A DNA stretch of 64,000 bases from Pseudomonas frederiksbergensis (GCF_017114915.1 NZ_JAAUOE010000016.1:52007-116006), one strand, 5' to 3'; positions 45,858-56,692 are shown, numbered from the stretch's first letter. Made by a program: numbers and translations. The notes: generated from the letters alone by a model not told the origin.

Positions 45858-47758
45858 ATTGGCTCGGCGGGAGTGGGGCTTACCAACGGTAAACTGAGGA
45901 CGAAGGTGGTACCACCGCTGGCCGGGTGTTCGACACCCAGATGCCCGCCCGTGGCGGCGGCCAGACTCGCCGACAGGGTCAGGCCGAGGCCCAGGCCCTG
46001 TTCGCCGGGCTTGGTGGTGAAGAACGGTTCGAACAGGTGCTTGCGCGCTTCGGCATCGATGCCGTGGCCGTTGTCGCGCACCCGCAGGCGATACTTGCCG
46101 TCGAATTCCTCGCCTTCGAGCCACAGCGTCGGCAGGGGCTGCGACTGCATGGCGTCGAGCGCGTTGCCGATCAGGTTGACCAGGATCTGCTCCAGGCGGG
46201 TCTGGTCGATCTGCACCTGCACGTCGGCGAAATCACGCTGCAATTGCAGGTGCGCGCTTTCCATCCGACTGCCCAGCAGTTGCAGGGCGGCGTCCACGGC
46301 ATTGCCGAGGCTGGCCTGGCCCTTGTCATCGCCGCGCCGGGCGAAGGAACGCAGGCTGGCGGTAATCCGGCCCATGCGGTCGATCAGTTCATTGATGGTC
46401 TTGAGGTTGGTGCTGGCCACATCCAGCTGACCGCGTTCCAGAAAACGCACAGTGTTGCCGGACAAGGTCCGCAAGGCTGCCAGCGGTTGGTTCAATTCGT
46501 GGGCAATGCTGGTGGACATCTGGCCGATGGCGGCCAGTTTACCGGCCTGGACCAGTTCATCCTGGGCGCGGCGCAAGGTTTCTTCAGCCTGCCGGCGCTC
46601 ACGAATCTGTCCCTTGAGCCGTTCGTTGCTGGCGCGCAGGTCGGTGGTGCGTTCGGTAATCCGACGCTCCAGTTGATTGTTGGCTTCCTGCAAGGCTTCC
46701 CGCGCCGCCAGGCGGGTGGCGATCACCTTGCGCCGCTCGTTCCAGGCGATCAGCAGAAACGCCACCAGGGCAAACGCCACCGCCACCAGAATCCCCTGAT
46801 TGACCGCTTCACGCCGCAGGTCTTGCAGGGGCGTGAGCAGGGTGAAATTCCATGGCGTATCGCTCAGCGGTCGGGTTTGTGACAGGTAGCTGATGTTCTC
46901 TTCATCGGACACCAGTTCGCTGTTGGCGGGGAAGGTCAGTTTTTCCTCGCCTTCGGCCAGTTTTTCCCGCGCCAGCGGTTGCAGTTCATTCAGTGGAAAC
47001 CAGTAGTACTGGAGGCTGCGAGCCAGGCGTTCCTTGGTGTCGTCGCTCAACGGCAGCACCGACTTGAGCCGCCGCGCCGGATCGCTGGAGAGAATGATGA
47101 TGCCGTTCTCGTCGCTGACGAAGGCTTCCAGGCGCGCGCGCTGCCAGCGTTCTTCCATGGCTTCGAGGCGAACCTTGACCACTGCGACACCGATGATCTT
47201 GCCGTGTTCTTCCAGGCCATGAGCCAGGTAATAGCCGGGTTCGCCGCTGGTGCTGCCGATGCCGTAGAAACGTCCCGGCTGACCGCGCACGGCGTTCTGG
47301 AAGTAGGCGCGGAAGGACAGGTCTTCGCCCAGATAGCTGTCGACATCGCGCCAGTTGCTGGTAGCCAGTACGCGGCCGGTGGTGTCCATCACATAAATGG
47401 CCCGACTGCGGCTGCGCCGGTTCAGGCCTTCGAGGTATTCGTTGACCGTCTGCCGGTATTCCGGCGACGGGTCGGCCAACAGCCTGGAAACACTCGATTC
47501 GAGTTCAAGGAGGCTGGGCAGGTAGGTGTATTTGCTGATCTCGCTCTCGACGGCGCGGGCGTGCAGTTCCAGCTGACGCTGGCCGTTCTCGCTGAGGCTG
47601 CGAATGCCGTAGTGTTCACTGACCCAGAAGCCGATGTAACCCAATCCGATCATCAGGGCGATGATCAGTGGCGGCAGGAACAGATGGCGAATCAAACGGG
47701 GTTTCACGGCGAGTGATGGCGGCGCGGCGCGATAGAGGGTGGAGTCGCATTTCATCAC
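45854..47758 (-). CDS. aauS: Sensor histidine kinase AauS
   Basis: A 634-residue inner-membrane kinase of the DctB type. Helices at about 27-47 and 325-345 enclose a double-Cache-like periplasmic sensor containing RSRAIYVMDTTGRVLATSNW and SFRAYFQNAVRGQPGRFYGIG, a typical dCache carboxylate-sensing stretch. A coiled coil, an H-box (SIAHELNQPLAAL) and a HATPase (NLIGNALDAM, DNGHGID, GLGLGL) follow. It is expected to sense acidic amino acids and phosphorylate AauR, which is encoded next and overlaps by 4 bp. A REP pair separates it from aatP. Confidence 0.87.
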   Translation of the reverse strand: MMKCDSTLYRAAPPSLAVKPRLIRHLFLPPLIIALMIGLGYIGFWVSEHYGIRSLSENGQRQLELHARAVESEISKYTYLPSLLELESSVSRLLADPSPEYRQTVNEYLEGLNRRSRSRAIYVMDTTGRVLATSNWRDVDSYLGEDLSFRAYFQNAVRGQPGRFYGIGSTSGEPGYYLAHGLEEHGKIIGVAVVKVRLEAMEERWQRARLEAFVSDENGIIILSSDPARRLKSVLPLSDDTKERLARSLQYYWFPLNELQPLAREKLAEGEEKLTFPANSELVSDEENISYLSQTRPLSDTPWNFTLLTPLQDLRREAVNQGILVAVAFALVAFLLIAWNERRKVIATRLAAREALQEANNQLERRITERTTDLRASNERLKGQIRERRQAEETLRRAQDELVQAGKLAAIGQMSTSIAHELNQPLAALRTLSGNTVRFLERGQLDVASTNLKTINELIDRMGRITASLRSFARRGDDKGQASLGNAVDAALQLLGSRMESAHLQLQRDFADVQVQIDQTRLEQILVNLIGNALDAMQSQPLPTLWLEGEEFDGKYRLRVRDNGHGIDAEARKHLFEPFFTTKPGEQGLGLGLTLSASLAAATGGHLGVEHPASGGTTFVLSLPLVSPTPAEPI

Positions 47759-47806
47759 AGATGCCTTGGGTCAACCACAACACAATATCCATATTCCCAC
47801 GGACCC

Positions 47807-47893
47807 TGTGGGAGCTGGCTTGCCTGCGATAGCGGACTGCCAGTCGACATCATCGTTGACTGGCAGGCCCTCATCGCGGGCAAGCCCGCTCCC
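47807..47893. repeat. REP pair (inverted)
   Basis: TGTGGGAGCTGGCTTGCCTG and GCGGGCAAGCCCGCTCCCA face each other around an inner dyad (GACTGCCAGTCGAC / GTTGACTGGCAG). It lies between aatP and aauS. Confidence 0.75.
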
Positions 47894-47916
47894 AAAGGGG
47901 AGCGGTGTCTTCCTTC

Positions 47917-48651
47917 TTAGTGCTGCAGAATCTTCTCGAGGAAATGCTGCGCACGTTCGGAGCGGGCGTTGATGTCGCCGAAGAACTCTTCTTTCTTGCA
48001 GTCTTCGATGATCTTGCCCTGGTCCATGAAAATCACCCGGTCCGCGACCTTGCGGGCGAAGCCCATTTCGTGGGTCACGCACATCATGGTCATGCCTTCG
48101 TGGGCCAGTTGCACCATCACGTCGAGCACTTCGTTGACCATTTCCGGGTCCAGTGCCGAGGTCGGTTCGTCGAACAGCATGACGATCGGGTCCATCGCCA
48201 GCGCACGGGCAATCGCCACACGCTGTTGCTGACCACCGGAAAGCTGGCCCGGGTGCTTATGCGCATGGGCAGACAGCCCGACGCGCTCAAGCAGTTGCAG
48301 GCCTTTCTTGGTGGCTTCTTCCTTGCTGCGGCCCAACACCTTGATCTGCGCGATGGTCAGGTTTTCGGTGATGGTCAGGTGCGGGAACAGTTCGAAATGC
48401 TGGAACACCATGCCCACCCGCGAACGCAGTTTCGGCAGGTTGGTCTTCGGGTCGGCGAGGGAGGTGCCGTCGACCACGATGTCACCTTTCTGGAACGGTT
48501 CCAGGGCGTTGACGCACTTGATCAGGGTGGATTTGCCGGAGCCGGACGGCCCGCACACCACGATCACTTCGCCTTTTTTGACCTCGGTGCTGCAATCAGT
48601 CAGTACCTGGAAGTCCCCATACCACTTGTTGACGTTCTTGATAGAGATCAT
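47917..48651 (-). CDS. aatP: Glutamate/aspartate ABC transporter ATPase AatP
   Basis: A 244-residue ATPase of the polar amino acid uptake class. Walker A is GPSGSGKST, the Q-loop is [12 protein letters not shown], the signature is [15 protein letters not shown], Walker B is [13 protein letters not shown] and the switch His is in CVTHEMGFA. It powers import of glutamate and aspartate with AatJ, AatQ and AatM. Its start overlaps the aatM stop by 4 bp. It is the last transporter gene; the two-component genes follow after a REP pair. Confidence 0.93.
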   Translation of the reverse strand: MISIKNVNKWYGDFQVLTDCSTEVKKGEVIVVCGPSGSGKSTLIKCVNALEPFQKGDIVVDGTSLADPKTNLPKLRSRVGMVFQHFELFPHLTITENLTIAQIKVLGRSKEEATKKGLQLLERVGLSAHAHKHPGQLSGGQQQRVAIARALAMDPIVMLFDEPTSALDPEMVNEVLDVMVQLAHEGMTMMCVTHEMGFARKVADRVIFMDQGKIIEDCKKEEFFGDINARSERAQHFLEKILQH

Positions 48652-49322
48652 ACGGCGAACCTTTTTTGCAGACGCTTGACCAGCTGCGAGGCGGCAAAGC
48701 TGATGATGAAGTACGTGAGACCTGCGAAGATCAGGAACTCATTGGAGCGGCCGATGATGTCGCCACTGGCACGCGAGGCATTGAGGAAGTCCACCAGACC
48801 GACCGCGTAGACCAGCGAGGTGTCCTGAAACAGGATGATGCTCTGTTGCAACAGCAGCGGGGTCATCTTGCGGAACGCTTGCGGCAGGATGATCAACCGC
48901 ATCATCTGGCCATACGTCATGCCCAGGGCCTGGGCAGCGCCCATCTGGCCCTTGGGAATCGACTGCACGCCGGCCCGGACGATTTCGCAGAAGTACGCCG
49001 CTTCGAACATCATGAACGCCACGATGCACGAGGCGAACGCGCCGATCGGGGTGTCTTCGCCGGTGATCCAGCGCAGCACGAACGGCACCGCCAGGTAGAA
49101 CCAGGTGATGACCAGCAGCAGCGGGATCGAGCGGAAGTAGTTAACGTAGGCGCCGGCAATGTTCGACAGCAGTTTGCTGTGGGACAGACGCATCAGCGCC
49201 AGGACCGTGCCGAGGATGATCCCGCCGCTCACGCCCAGGGCCATCAGCTTGAGGGTCATGACCATGCCGTTCCACAAGCCCGGCAGGGACGGAATGATGC
49301 CCGAGAAGTCGAATTCCATCAT
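48648..49322 (-). CDS. aatM: Glutamate/aspartate ABC transporter permease AatM
   Basis: A 224-residue inner-membrane permease with five helices and the EAA loop [23 protein letters not shown] that docks on the ATPase. It belongs to the HisM/GltK-type permease family and pairs with AatQ. Its start overlaps the aatQ stop by 4 bp and its stop overlaps the aatP start, so the three membrane and ATPase genes are tightly coupled. Confidence 0.92.
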   Translation of the reverse strand: MMEFDFSGIIPSLPGLWNGMVMTLKLMALGVSGGIILGTVLALMRLSHSKLLSNIAGAYVNYFRSIPLLLVITWFYLAVPFVLRWITGEDTPIGAFASCIVAFMMFEAAYFCEIVRAGVQSIPKGQMGAAQALGMTYGQMMRLIILPQAFRKMTPLLLQQSIILFQDTSLVYAVGLVDFLNASRASGDIIGRSNEFLIFAGLTYFIISFAASQLVKRLQKRFAV

Positions 49323-50065
49323 TTACCCCCTACGGAAATCAGGCCCGGTACGGCGACTTTCTTCTCGACCGCGCGCATCAGCAGCATCAGGCTCATGTTC
49401 AGGGTGAAGTAGATCAGCGTTGCCAGGGTGAAGGCTTCGAACAGGTTGGCGGAGAACTCGGCGGTCTGTTTGGTCTGCGCGAGCAGCTCCATCAGGCCGA
49501 TCAGCGACGCGACGGAGGAGTTCTTGAACACGTTCAGGAATTCCGAGGTCAGCGGCGGAATGATGATCCGGTAAGCCTGGGGCAGCAGCACGTTCCAGTA
49601 GATCTGCGGCAGGTTGAAACCCATGGCGCGAGCAGCGGACTCCTGGCCGCGGGGCAACGCCTGGATACCGGTGCGCACTTGTTCGCAAACCCGAGCGGTG
49701 GTGAACAGGCCCAGGCACACAACGACGCTGAGGAACGCCGAGGTGGTCGGGTTGAGGTCCTGTTTGTACCACTCTTGCAGGTCCGCAGGCAGCAGATCGG
49801 GCACCAGGAAGTACCAGATGAACAGCTGAACCAGCAGCGGCACGTTACGGAAGAGCTCGACGTAGCAGGTCGCGATGCCCGATACGATACGATTTGGCAC
49901 CGTACGCATGACGCCCAGAATCGAGCCCAGTATCAGGGCGATGATCCAGGCGGCGACGGCGATGGCGATGGTCCAGCCCAAGCCGGAGAGGAACCAGTCG
50001 AAATAGATTTCGCTGCCCACGCCGGTGGACTTGAAGAACACGCCCCAGTCCCAGTTGTAATTCAT
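49319..50065 (-). CDS. aatQ: Glutamate/aspartate ABC transporter permease AatQ
   Basis: A 248-residue permease of the GltJ/HisQ type. The membrane domain begins FLSGLGWTIAIAVAAWIIALI, and the EAA loop is VCEQVRTGIQALPRGQESAARAMGF. ATG 50065 has GGAGA upstream and starts MNYNWDWGVFF; a longer frame to 50224 lies in the leader. A 191-bp gap with a hairpin separates it from aatJ, as expected where the binding protein is made in excess of the membrane complex. Confidence 0.93.
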   Translation of the reverse strand: MNYNWDWGVFFKSTGVGSEIYFDWFLSGLGWTIAIAVAAWIIALILGSILGVMRTVPNRIVSGIATCYVELFRNVPLLVQLFIWYFLVPDLLPADLQEWYKQDLNPTTSAFLSVVVCLGLFTTARVCEQVRTGIQALPRGQESAARAMGFNLPQIYWNVLLPQAYRIIIPPLTSEFLNVFKNSSVASLIGLMELLAQTKQTAEFSANLFEAFTLATLIYFTLNMSLMLLMRAVEKKVAVPGLISVGGK

Positions 50066-50209
50066 TAGGGTCTCCCCTCGGATTCGATCGATGTACAAGT
50101 GCCCGCCTGGGGAAGTTCCGTTCCCGCCCAACCATGAGTCGGGCACACGCGAACGGCTCGACAGCCACCGGTTCGAGTGTTTCCAGAAATGCCAGCAGGG
50201 AGTGACAAC

Positions 50210-50239
50210 CCCCTGAAAGGGCAAAGGCCTTTTCAGGGG
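50210..50239 (-). terminator. Hairpin between aatJ and aatQ
   Basis: CCCCTGAAAAGG and CCTTTCAGGGG (minus strand) form an 11-pair stem with one bulge. No long T tract follows. It is a likely partial terminator or 3' stabiliser that raises the AatJ to permease ratio. Confidence 0.55.
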
Positions 50240-50256
50240 ATAAGGTTAGTCAGAAA

Positions 50257-51171
50257 TCAGGATTTCTTTTCGTCAGCCGCTTTGTCGGTCGGATTGGCGA
50301 TCAGGGTCTTGAGCTCGTCGCTCATCGGGAAGTTCAGGTTCAGGCCTTTTGGCGGGATTGGCTGCATGAACCATTTTTCGTAGATCTTGTTGATCTCGCC
50401 CGACGCATAGGTCGCCTTGATGGCGTCGTCCACTGCCTTCTTGAACGGTGCGTCGCCCTTGCGGACCATGCAACCGTAGATTTCGAAGGATTGTGGTGTA
50501 CCGGTAACTTCCCAATCACTCGCCTTTTTGGCCTTGGCTGCTTCGCCGGCCAGCAGGGCGTCATCCATCATGAACGCAACGGCACGACCGGTTTCCAGCA
50601 TCTGGAAGGACTCGCCATGGTCTTTGGCGGAGATGACGTTCATGCCCATCTGCTTGTCGGCGTTCATCGACTTGAGGATGCGCTCGGACGTGGTACCGGC
50701 GGTGGTCACGACGTTCTTGCCAGCCAGGTCCGGGAAATCCTTGTACTTGGAGTCTTTCTTGGATAGCAGACGGGTGCCGATTTCGAAGATACCGACGGAG
50801 AAATCAACCTGTTGCTGACGCTCGACGTTGTTGGTGGTGGAGCCGCACTCGACGTCCACTGTGCCGTTCTGCACCAGCGGGATACGGGTTTGCGAGGTCA
50901 CCAGGTTGTATTTGACCTGGAGGTCGGGCATGTCCAGGTCTTTCTTGATGGCTTCGACGATTTTCAGCTGGATATCGTGGGAGTAGCCAACCGGTTTGCC
51001 GGAAGCGTCCGCGATGTAGGAAAACGGAATGGACGCGTCACGATGCCCGAGGGTGATGGTGCCGGACTCTTTGATCTTCTTCAGTGTGCCGGTGAGTTCG
51101 GCGGCGAAAACTGGCGTGCTAATCAGAGCGGCAGCAATGGCTGCGCCCAGGATATGGGGAACGATGCGCAT
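50257..51171 (-). CDS. aatJ: Glutamate/aspartate periplasmic binding protein AatJ
   Basis: A 304-residue periplasmic solute-binding protein. A signal peptide covers residues 1-23 (MRIVPHILGAAIAAALISTPVFA). The mature part shows the GltI/family 3 features LGHRDASIPFSYIADASGKPVGYSHDI, NGTVDVECGSTTNNVERQQQVDFS and AKDHGESFQMLETGRAVAFMMDD. It binds glutamate or aspartate and delivers it to AatQMP. ATG 51171 has GAGGA upstream. A leader of about 105 bases follows a near-perfect sigma-54 promoter, and an A-rich Crc-type motif lies just before the ribosome binding site. Confidence 0.94.
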   Translation of the reverse strand: MRIVPHILGAAIAAALISTPVFAAELTGTLKKIKESGTITLGHRDASIPFSYIADASGKPVGYSHDIQLKIVEAIKKDLDMPDLQVKYNLVTSQTRIPLVQNGTVDVECGSTTNNVERQQQVDFSVGIFEIGTRLLSKKDSKYKDFPDLAGKNVVTTAGTTSERILKSMNADKQMGMNVISAKDHGESFQMLETGRAVAFMMDDALLAGEAAKAKKASDWEVTGTPQSFEIYGCMVRKGDAPFKKAVDDAIKATYASGEINKIYEKWFMQPIPPKGLNLNFPMSDELKTLIANPTDKAADEKKS

Positions 51172-51187
51172 CAAATTTTCCTCGACA

Positions 51188-51195
51188 TTGTTTTT
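51188..51195 (-). promoter_or_regulatory. Candidate Crc/Hfq A-rich motif in aatJ leader
   Basis: On the minus strand AAAAACAA fits the AAnAAnAA catabolite activity motif and ends 16 bases before the aatJ start, next to the ribosome binding site. In pseudomonads Hfq/Crc binding there blocks translation when preferred carbon sources are present. Confidence 0.4.
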
Positions 51196-51289
51196 TTTAT
51201 GGAGCCAGTTCAACGGCCTTTTTTGCTGCTTCGAATGCGTGACGGCGCCTGAAGGGGGCGCCCAACCAACATTCGTCCGAGAGTGTAGA

Positions 51290-51304
51290 GCATGACTCGT
51301 GCCA
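51290..51304 (-). promoter_or_regulatory. Sigma-54 promoter of aatJQMP
   Basis: On the minus strand TGGCACGAGTCATGC fits the -24/-12 consensus TGGCAC-N5-TTGC with one mismatch (ATGC). The transcript would start about 12 bases downstream. The encoded AauR is an NtrC-type activator, consistent with this promoter class. Confidence 0.8.
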
Positions 51305-51380
51305 GGCTAGGCGATATAGTTCAAGTGATTGATTTATAAGGTTATTAAGTATTTTTGGCGCATTTTTTCACGATCAGTAA

Positions 51381-51394
51381 TCCGGTTATCCGAA
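51381..51394. promoter_or_regulatory. AauR box, proximal
   Basis: TCCGGTTATCCGAA matches the AauR inverted repeat TTCGG-N4-CCGAA with one mismatch. It lies about 80 bp upstream of the sigma-54 promoter, a normal enhancer distance. Confidence 0.65.
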
Positions 51395-51411
51395 TCGACC
51401 GACAGGTCGCG

Positions 51412-51425
51412 TTCGGAAAACCGAA
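51412..51425. promoter_or_regulatory. AauR box, distal
   Basis: TTCGGAAAACCGAA is an exact match to the AauR inverted repeat TTCGG-N4-CCGAA described for pseudomonads. Its start is 31 bp from the start of the proximal box, three helical turns, so both dimers would face the same side. Confidence 0.8.
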
Positions 51426-51442
51426 TGAATGACTCCCTCAAC

Positions 51443-51534
51443 CTGTAGGAGCGAGGCTTGCCCGCGAATGGATCACCGCGGTCTGCCTGGAGCACCGCGT
51501 TATCGTTCTTCGCGGGCAAGCCTCGCTCCTACAG
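51443..51534. repeat. REP pair (inverted)
   Basis: CTGTAGGAGCGAGGCTTGCC and GGCAAGCCTCGCTCCTACAG are exact complements flanking about 50 bp. It lies between the glpD terminator and the AauR boxes. Confidence 0.85.
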
Positions 51535-51550
51535 TTTTGCGGGTTATGAA

Positions 51551-51582
51551 AAAGCCCCTGAATCGTGAGATTCAGGGGCTTT
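51551..51582 (-). terminator. Intrinsic terminator of glpD
   Basis: AAAGCCCCTGAATC and GATTCAGGGGCTTT form a 14-bp stem with a 4-base loop. On the minus strand a run of five T follows. It lies 20 bp past the glpD stop. Confidence 0.9.
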
Positions 51583-51601
51583 GCTTCAACCGGATTGCCG
51601 A

Positions 51602-53140
51602 TCAGGCCGCTTCGATCTTGCTGCGGTTCTGTTCGACCTTGTTCAGGTAGTCCTTGAGCTTTTGCTGTTCCGCCGGGGTGGTGAACAGTCCAAGCTTGCT
51701 GCGGCGCCACAGGATGTCATCAGCGGTGGTCGCCCATTCTTCGCTGCACAGGTAATCGACTTCGCGGGTGTAAAGTCCGCCGCCGATGTGTTCGCCCAGG
51801 TCTCTGAGGTTTTCCACGCCTTCGAGCATGCGCCAGGTGCGGCTACCGTAGGTGGTGGCCCAGCGACGGGCGATTTCGGTGGGCAGCCAGTCGAACTGGT
51901 CGCGGATGCGCGAGCTCAAGGCCTGTGGAGTGGTCATGCCTTCGCCGCCGGGCAGGGTGGCGCTGGCGGTCCAGCTTGGCTTGATGTGCGTGAAGTACGG
52001 TGCCAGTTGCGCCAGCGCCGATTCGGCCAGTTTACGGTAGGTCGTCAGTTTGCCGCCGAACACCGACAGCAGCGGCGCTTCCTCGGCGCTGCCGGACAAT
52101 GCCAGGGTGTAGTCGCGGGTGACGGCCGACGGGTTGTCGGATTCGTCGTTACACAACGGACGAACGCCGGAATAGCTGTGCAGGATATCGTCGCGGCTGA
52201 GTTGCTTCTTGAAGTGGGTGTTGACCACTTTGAGCAGGTAATCGGTTTCGCCTTCGGTGATTTTCACTTTCGCCGGGTCACCGGTGTATTCGCGGTCGGT
52301 GGTGCCGATCAGGGTGAAGTGGTTCAGGTACGGGATGGTGAACACGATGCGCTGATCTTCGTTTTGCAGAATGTGCGCGTGTTCGCCTTCGTACAATTTC
52401 GGCACGATCAGGTGGCTGCCCTGGATCAGGCGGATGCCGTACGGCGATTCCATCTTCAGGTCGTCACGGATGAACTGGGCGACCCATGGGCCGGCTGCGT
52501 TTACCAGTGCCTTGGCGCGGATCGAAAACAGGCTGCCATCGGCGCGCTCCAGGTGCAGGTCCCACAGGCCTTTGGTGCGACGGGCACTGACGCAGCGGGT
52601 TTGCGTATGAATGTGGGCGCCTTTTTCACGGGCGGCCATGGCGTTCAGCACAACGAGGCGCGCGTCATCGACCCAGCAATCGGAGTATTCGAAGCCTTTG
52701 GTGATTTCGCTTTTCAGTGCGCTGTCCGGGCCGAACTTCAGGCTTTTCGAGCCTTCGAGTTTTTCCCGCTTGCCGAGGTGGTCATAAAGGAACAGGCCGG
52801 CGCGGATCATCCAGGCCGGACGCAGGTGTGGGCGGTGCGGCAGCACGAAGCGCATCTGTTTGACGATATGCGGCGCCTTGGCCAGCAACACTTCGCGCTC
52901 GGCCAGGGCTTCGCGTACCAGGCGGAATTCATAATGTTCGAGGTAACGCAGGCCACCGTGGATCAACTTGCTGCTGGCCGACGAGGTGTGGCTGGCCAGG
53001 TCATCTTTTTCGCAAAGGAATACTGAGAGACCGCGACCGGCAGCATCCGCTGCGATCCCCACGCCATTGATCCCACCACCGATGACGGCGATATCGTAGA
53101 CCTCGGCGAGAGGGGGCGTAGGCAAGGTAGAAGTGGGCAT
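51602..53140 (-). CDS. glpD: Aerobic glycerol-3-phosphate dehydrogenase GlpD
   Basis: A 512-residue FAD-dependent, membrane-associated enzyme that oxidises glycerol 3-phosphate to dihydroxyacetone phosphate and passes electrons to ubiquinone. The N-terminal dinucleotide fold is YDIAVIGGGINGVGIAADAAGRG; SSKLIHGGLRYLEHYEF, GVRPL and a C-terminal helical domain follow, all as in GlpD. The length is typical. ATG 53140 has GAGG upstream. A GlpR-like operator lies 39-57 bp upstream, so it appears to be a separate transcript from glpFKR. It ends in a strong terminator. Confidence 0.96.
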   Translation of the reverse strand: MPTSTLPTPPLAEVYDIAVIGGGINGVGIAADAAGRGLSVFLCEKDDLASHTSSASSKLIHGGLRYLEHYEFRLVREALAEREVLLAKAPHIVKQMRFVLPHRPHLRPAWMIRAGLFLYDHLGKREKLEGSKSLKFGPDSALKSEITKGFEYSDCWVDDARLVVLNAMAAREKGAHIHTQTRCVSARRTKGLWDLHLERADGSLFSIRAKALVNAAGPWVAQFIRDDLKMESPYGIRLIQGSHLIVPKLYEGEHAHILQNEDQRIVFTIPYLNHFTLIGTTDREYTGDPAKVKITEGETDYLLKVVNTHFKKQLSRDDILHSYSGVRPLCNDESDNPSAVTRDYTLALSGSAEEAPLLSVFGGKLTTYRKLAESALAQLAPYFTHIKPSWTASATLPGGEGMTTPQALSSRIRDQFDWLPTEIARRWATTYGSRTWRMLEGVENLRDLGEHIGGGLYTREVDYLCSEEWATTADDILWRRSKLGLFTTPAEQQKLKDYLNKVEQNRSKIEAA

Positions 53141-53178
53141 CGGCTGGCCTCGGGCTTTTTTAGTTTCTATATTTGAAT

Positions 53179-53197
53179 TCGAACATTAATGTTCATT
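53179..53197. promoter_or_regulatory. Candidate GlpR operator upstream of glpD
   Basis: Two inverted half-sites lie here. The reverse strand gives AATGTTCGAA, an exact fit to the GlpR half-site WATKYTCGWW. The forward strand gives AATGTTCATT, one mismatch. The core GAACATTAATGTTC (53181-53194) is perfectly symmetric. Repression of glpD by GlpR is expected from the family. Confidence 0.65.
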
Positions 53198-53333
53198 TGC
53201 GAAAATATTAGCCCATAAAGACGCGCGCAGCCAGTGAGCCTCGATTGAAAATACTGATCGAAGGGCCGTTAAAGGAAAATTTACGAACATTTAGATGCGC
53301 GGTTAGGGCGCAAGCGAGGACGACGCCAATCCT

Positions 53334-53402
53334 TGTAGGAGCCAGGCTTGCCGGCGAAGGCGTACTTAAGGCCGCTTTCGCCGGCAAGCCTGGCTCCTAC
53401 AG
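53334..53402. repeat. REP pair (inverted)
   Basis: TGTAGGAGCCAGGCTTGCCG and CGGCAAGCCTGGCTCCTACA are exact complements with a short centre. It ends 6 bp from the glpR stop and may also stabilise the end of the glpFKR transcript. Confidence 0.85.
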
Positions 53403-53407
53403 GTCGT

Positions 53408-54163
53408 TTAAACGACCTCGAGTCGGATCTTGTGCTGGCTCAACAACTGCGCCAGGGCTGGCGAAGGTGGCTGATCGGTGACCAGGCAATCGATCAGGCT
53501 GATCGGCCCCAGGCGAATCATGGCGTTGCGCCCGAATTTGCTGGAGTCGGCCGCGAGAATCACCTGTCGGGCATTGGCGATGATCGCCTGGGACACCCGC
53601 ACTTCCTGGTAATCGAAATCCAGCAGGCTGCCGTCTTCATCGATGCCGCTGATGCCGACCAGGGCGAAGTCGACCTTGAACTGGTTAATGAAGTCGACGC
53701 TGGCCTGACCGACCACGCCACCGTCACGCCGTACGTTGCCACCGGTCAGCAGGACGTCGAAGTCGTCCTTGGCGCTGAGCATCGAGGCCACATGCAGGTT
53801 GTTGGTGATGATCTTCAGATGGTTGTGGTTGAGCAGCGCCCGAGCGATGGATTCGGTGGTGGTGCCGATGTTGATGAACAGCGAGGCGTGATCGGGAATC
53901 TGTGCGGCAATGGCTTCGCCGATACGCTGCTTCTCATCGCGCATCTGATCGGCGCGCATGGCGTAGGCGGTGTTTTCGACGCTCGAATCATAAGCTGCGC
54001 CGCCGTGGTAACGACGCAGCAGGTTCACTTCCGCCAATTGATTGATATCGCGGCGGATGGTTTGCGGTGTAACGACGAACAGCTGAGCCATTTCCTCGAT
54101 GCTGACATAGCCGCGTTCGCGGACCAGTTCGAGGATTTGCTGCTGACGGGGAGGCAGATTCAT
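53408..54163 (-). CDS. glpR: Glycerol-3-phosphate regulon repressor GlpR
   Basis: A 251-residue DeoR-family repressor. The N-terminal helix-turn-helix is [25 protein letters not shown], followed by a sugar-phosphate-sensing domain ([45 protein letters not shown]). Glycerol 3-phosphate is the expected inducer, released repression then allowing glpFK and glpD expression. It lies between glpK and glpD in the usual Pseudomonas order, 95 bp after glpK. Confidence 0.95.
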   Translation of the reverse strand: MNLPPRQQQILELVRERGYVSIEEMAQLFVVTPQTIRRDINQLAEVNLLRRYHGGAAYDSSVENTAYAMRADQMRDEKQRIGEAIAAQIPDHASLFINIGTTTESIARALLNHNHLKIITNNLHVASMLSAKDDFDVLLTGGNVRRDGGVVGQASVDFINQFKVDFALVGISGIDEDGSLLDFDYQEVRVSQAIIANARQVILAADSSKFGRNAMIRLGPISLIDCLVTDQPPSPALAQLLSQHKIRLEVV

Positions 54164-54258
54164 GGGGCTTCCTTTGGGCTGCCGTGCAAAATTTGCCCAT
54201 GATGCCGCAGGAATCCGCTCCCTACCAGTTACAACCGGATACGAGTCCCGGCCTTGGC

Positions 54259-55797
<1,539 letters not shown>

Positions 55798-55840
55798 TCA
55801 GGCGCGGGACCAAAATGGGCAGGATCACGCGCCAACGGTT

Positions 55841-56692
55841 TCAAGACGTTCTTGGTTTGCCGTCAATGGCCAGTGCTGTGTCCTTTGTAGCAGGTAAGGC
55901 GCTGGGCAGATGACGGGCAATCAGCCCGCGATAAGCTGCAGCACCGAGGCAGGCACCGACAATCGGCGCAAAAACCGGAATCAGGAAGTACGGGATATCG
56001 CGTCCGCCAGTGAAGGAAATTTCACCCCAGCCTGCGAAGAAAGTCATCAGTTTAGGACCGAAGTCGCGGGCCGGGTTCATTGCGAAACCGGTCAGCGGGC
56101 CCATCGAGCTGCCGATCACGGCGATCAGCAAGCCGATCAACAGAGGTGCCATCGGCCCCCTGGGCAGGCCATTGTTGTCGTCGGTCAGCGACATGATCAC
56201 GCCCATCAGGATGGCGGTGATGATCACTTCAACCAGAAAGGCCTGGGCCGTGGACAGGGCAGGGTTGGCAAAGGTGGAGAACACCGAGGCCAATTCAAGG
56301 CTTGCCTCGGTGCCACGAACCATTTGGTGAGTTTGTTCGAAATCGAAGAATAAGTTGCTGTACAGCGTGTAAACCAGCAGTGCCCCGCAGAAGGCGCCGG
56401 CCACTTGGGAGAATATATAGACGGGCAGTTTGCGCTTATCGAAGTCAGCGAAAATGCTCAGCGCAATACTCACCGCAGGGTTGAGGTGCGCGCCGGAAAC
56501 GCCGGCGGTGAGGTAGATCGCCATGCTGACGCCAACCCCCCAGATGATGCTGATTTCCCACAGCCCGAAGCTGGCACCCGCTACCTTGAGCGCGGCAACG
56601 CAGCCGGTACCGAAAAAAATCAGCAGTGCAGTACCCAGAAACTCGGCCATGCATTGGCTCGAGAGCGACGGTTGTTGTAAAGCAGTTGTCAT
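55841..56692 (-). CDS. glpF: Glycerol facilitator GlpF
   Basis: A 283-residue aquaglyceroporin with six membrane helices and two NPA-type half-helices (HLNPAVSIAL and FAMNPARDFGP); the D after the second NPAR is the mark of glycerol channels. It lets glycerol diffuse across the inner membrane for GlpK to phosphorylate. ATG 56692 has GAGG upstream; an upstream ATG at 56740 lies inside the leader. The leader carries an A-rich Crc-type motif. It heads the glpFKR unit. Confidence 0.95.
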   Translation of the reverse strand: MTTALQQPSLSSQCMAEFLGTALLIFFGTGCVAALKVAGASFGLWEISIIWGVGVSMAIYLTAGVSGAHLNPAVSIALSIFADFDKRKLPVYIFSQVAGAFCGALLVYTLYSNLFFDFEQTHQMVRGTEASLELASVFSTFANPALSTAQAFLVEVIITAILMGVIMSLTDDNNGLPRGPMAPLLIGLLIAVIGSSMGPLTGFAMNPARDFGPKLMTFFAGWGEISFTGGRDIPYFLIPVFAPIVGACLGAAAYRGLIARHLPSALPATKDTALAIDGKPRTS

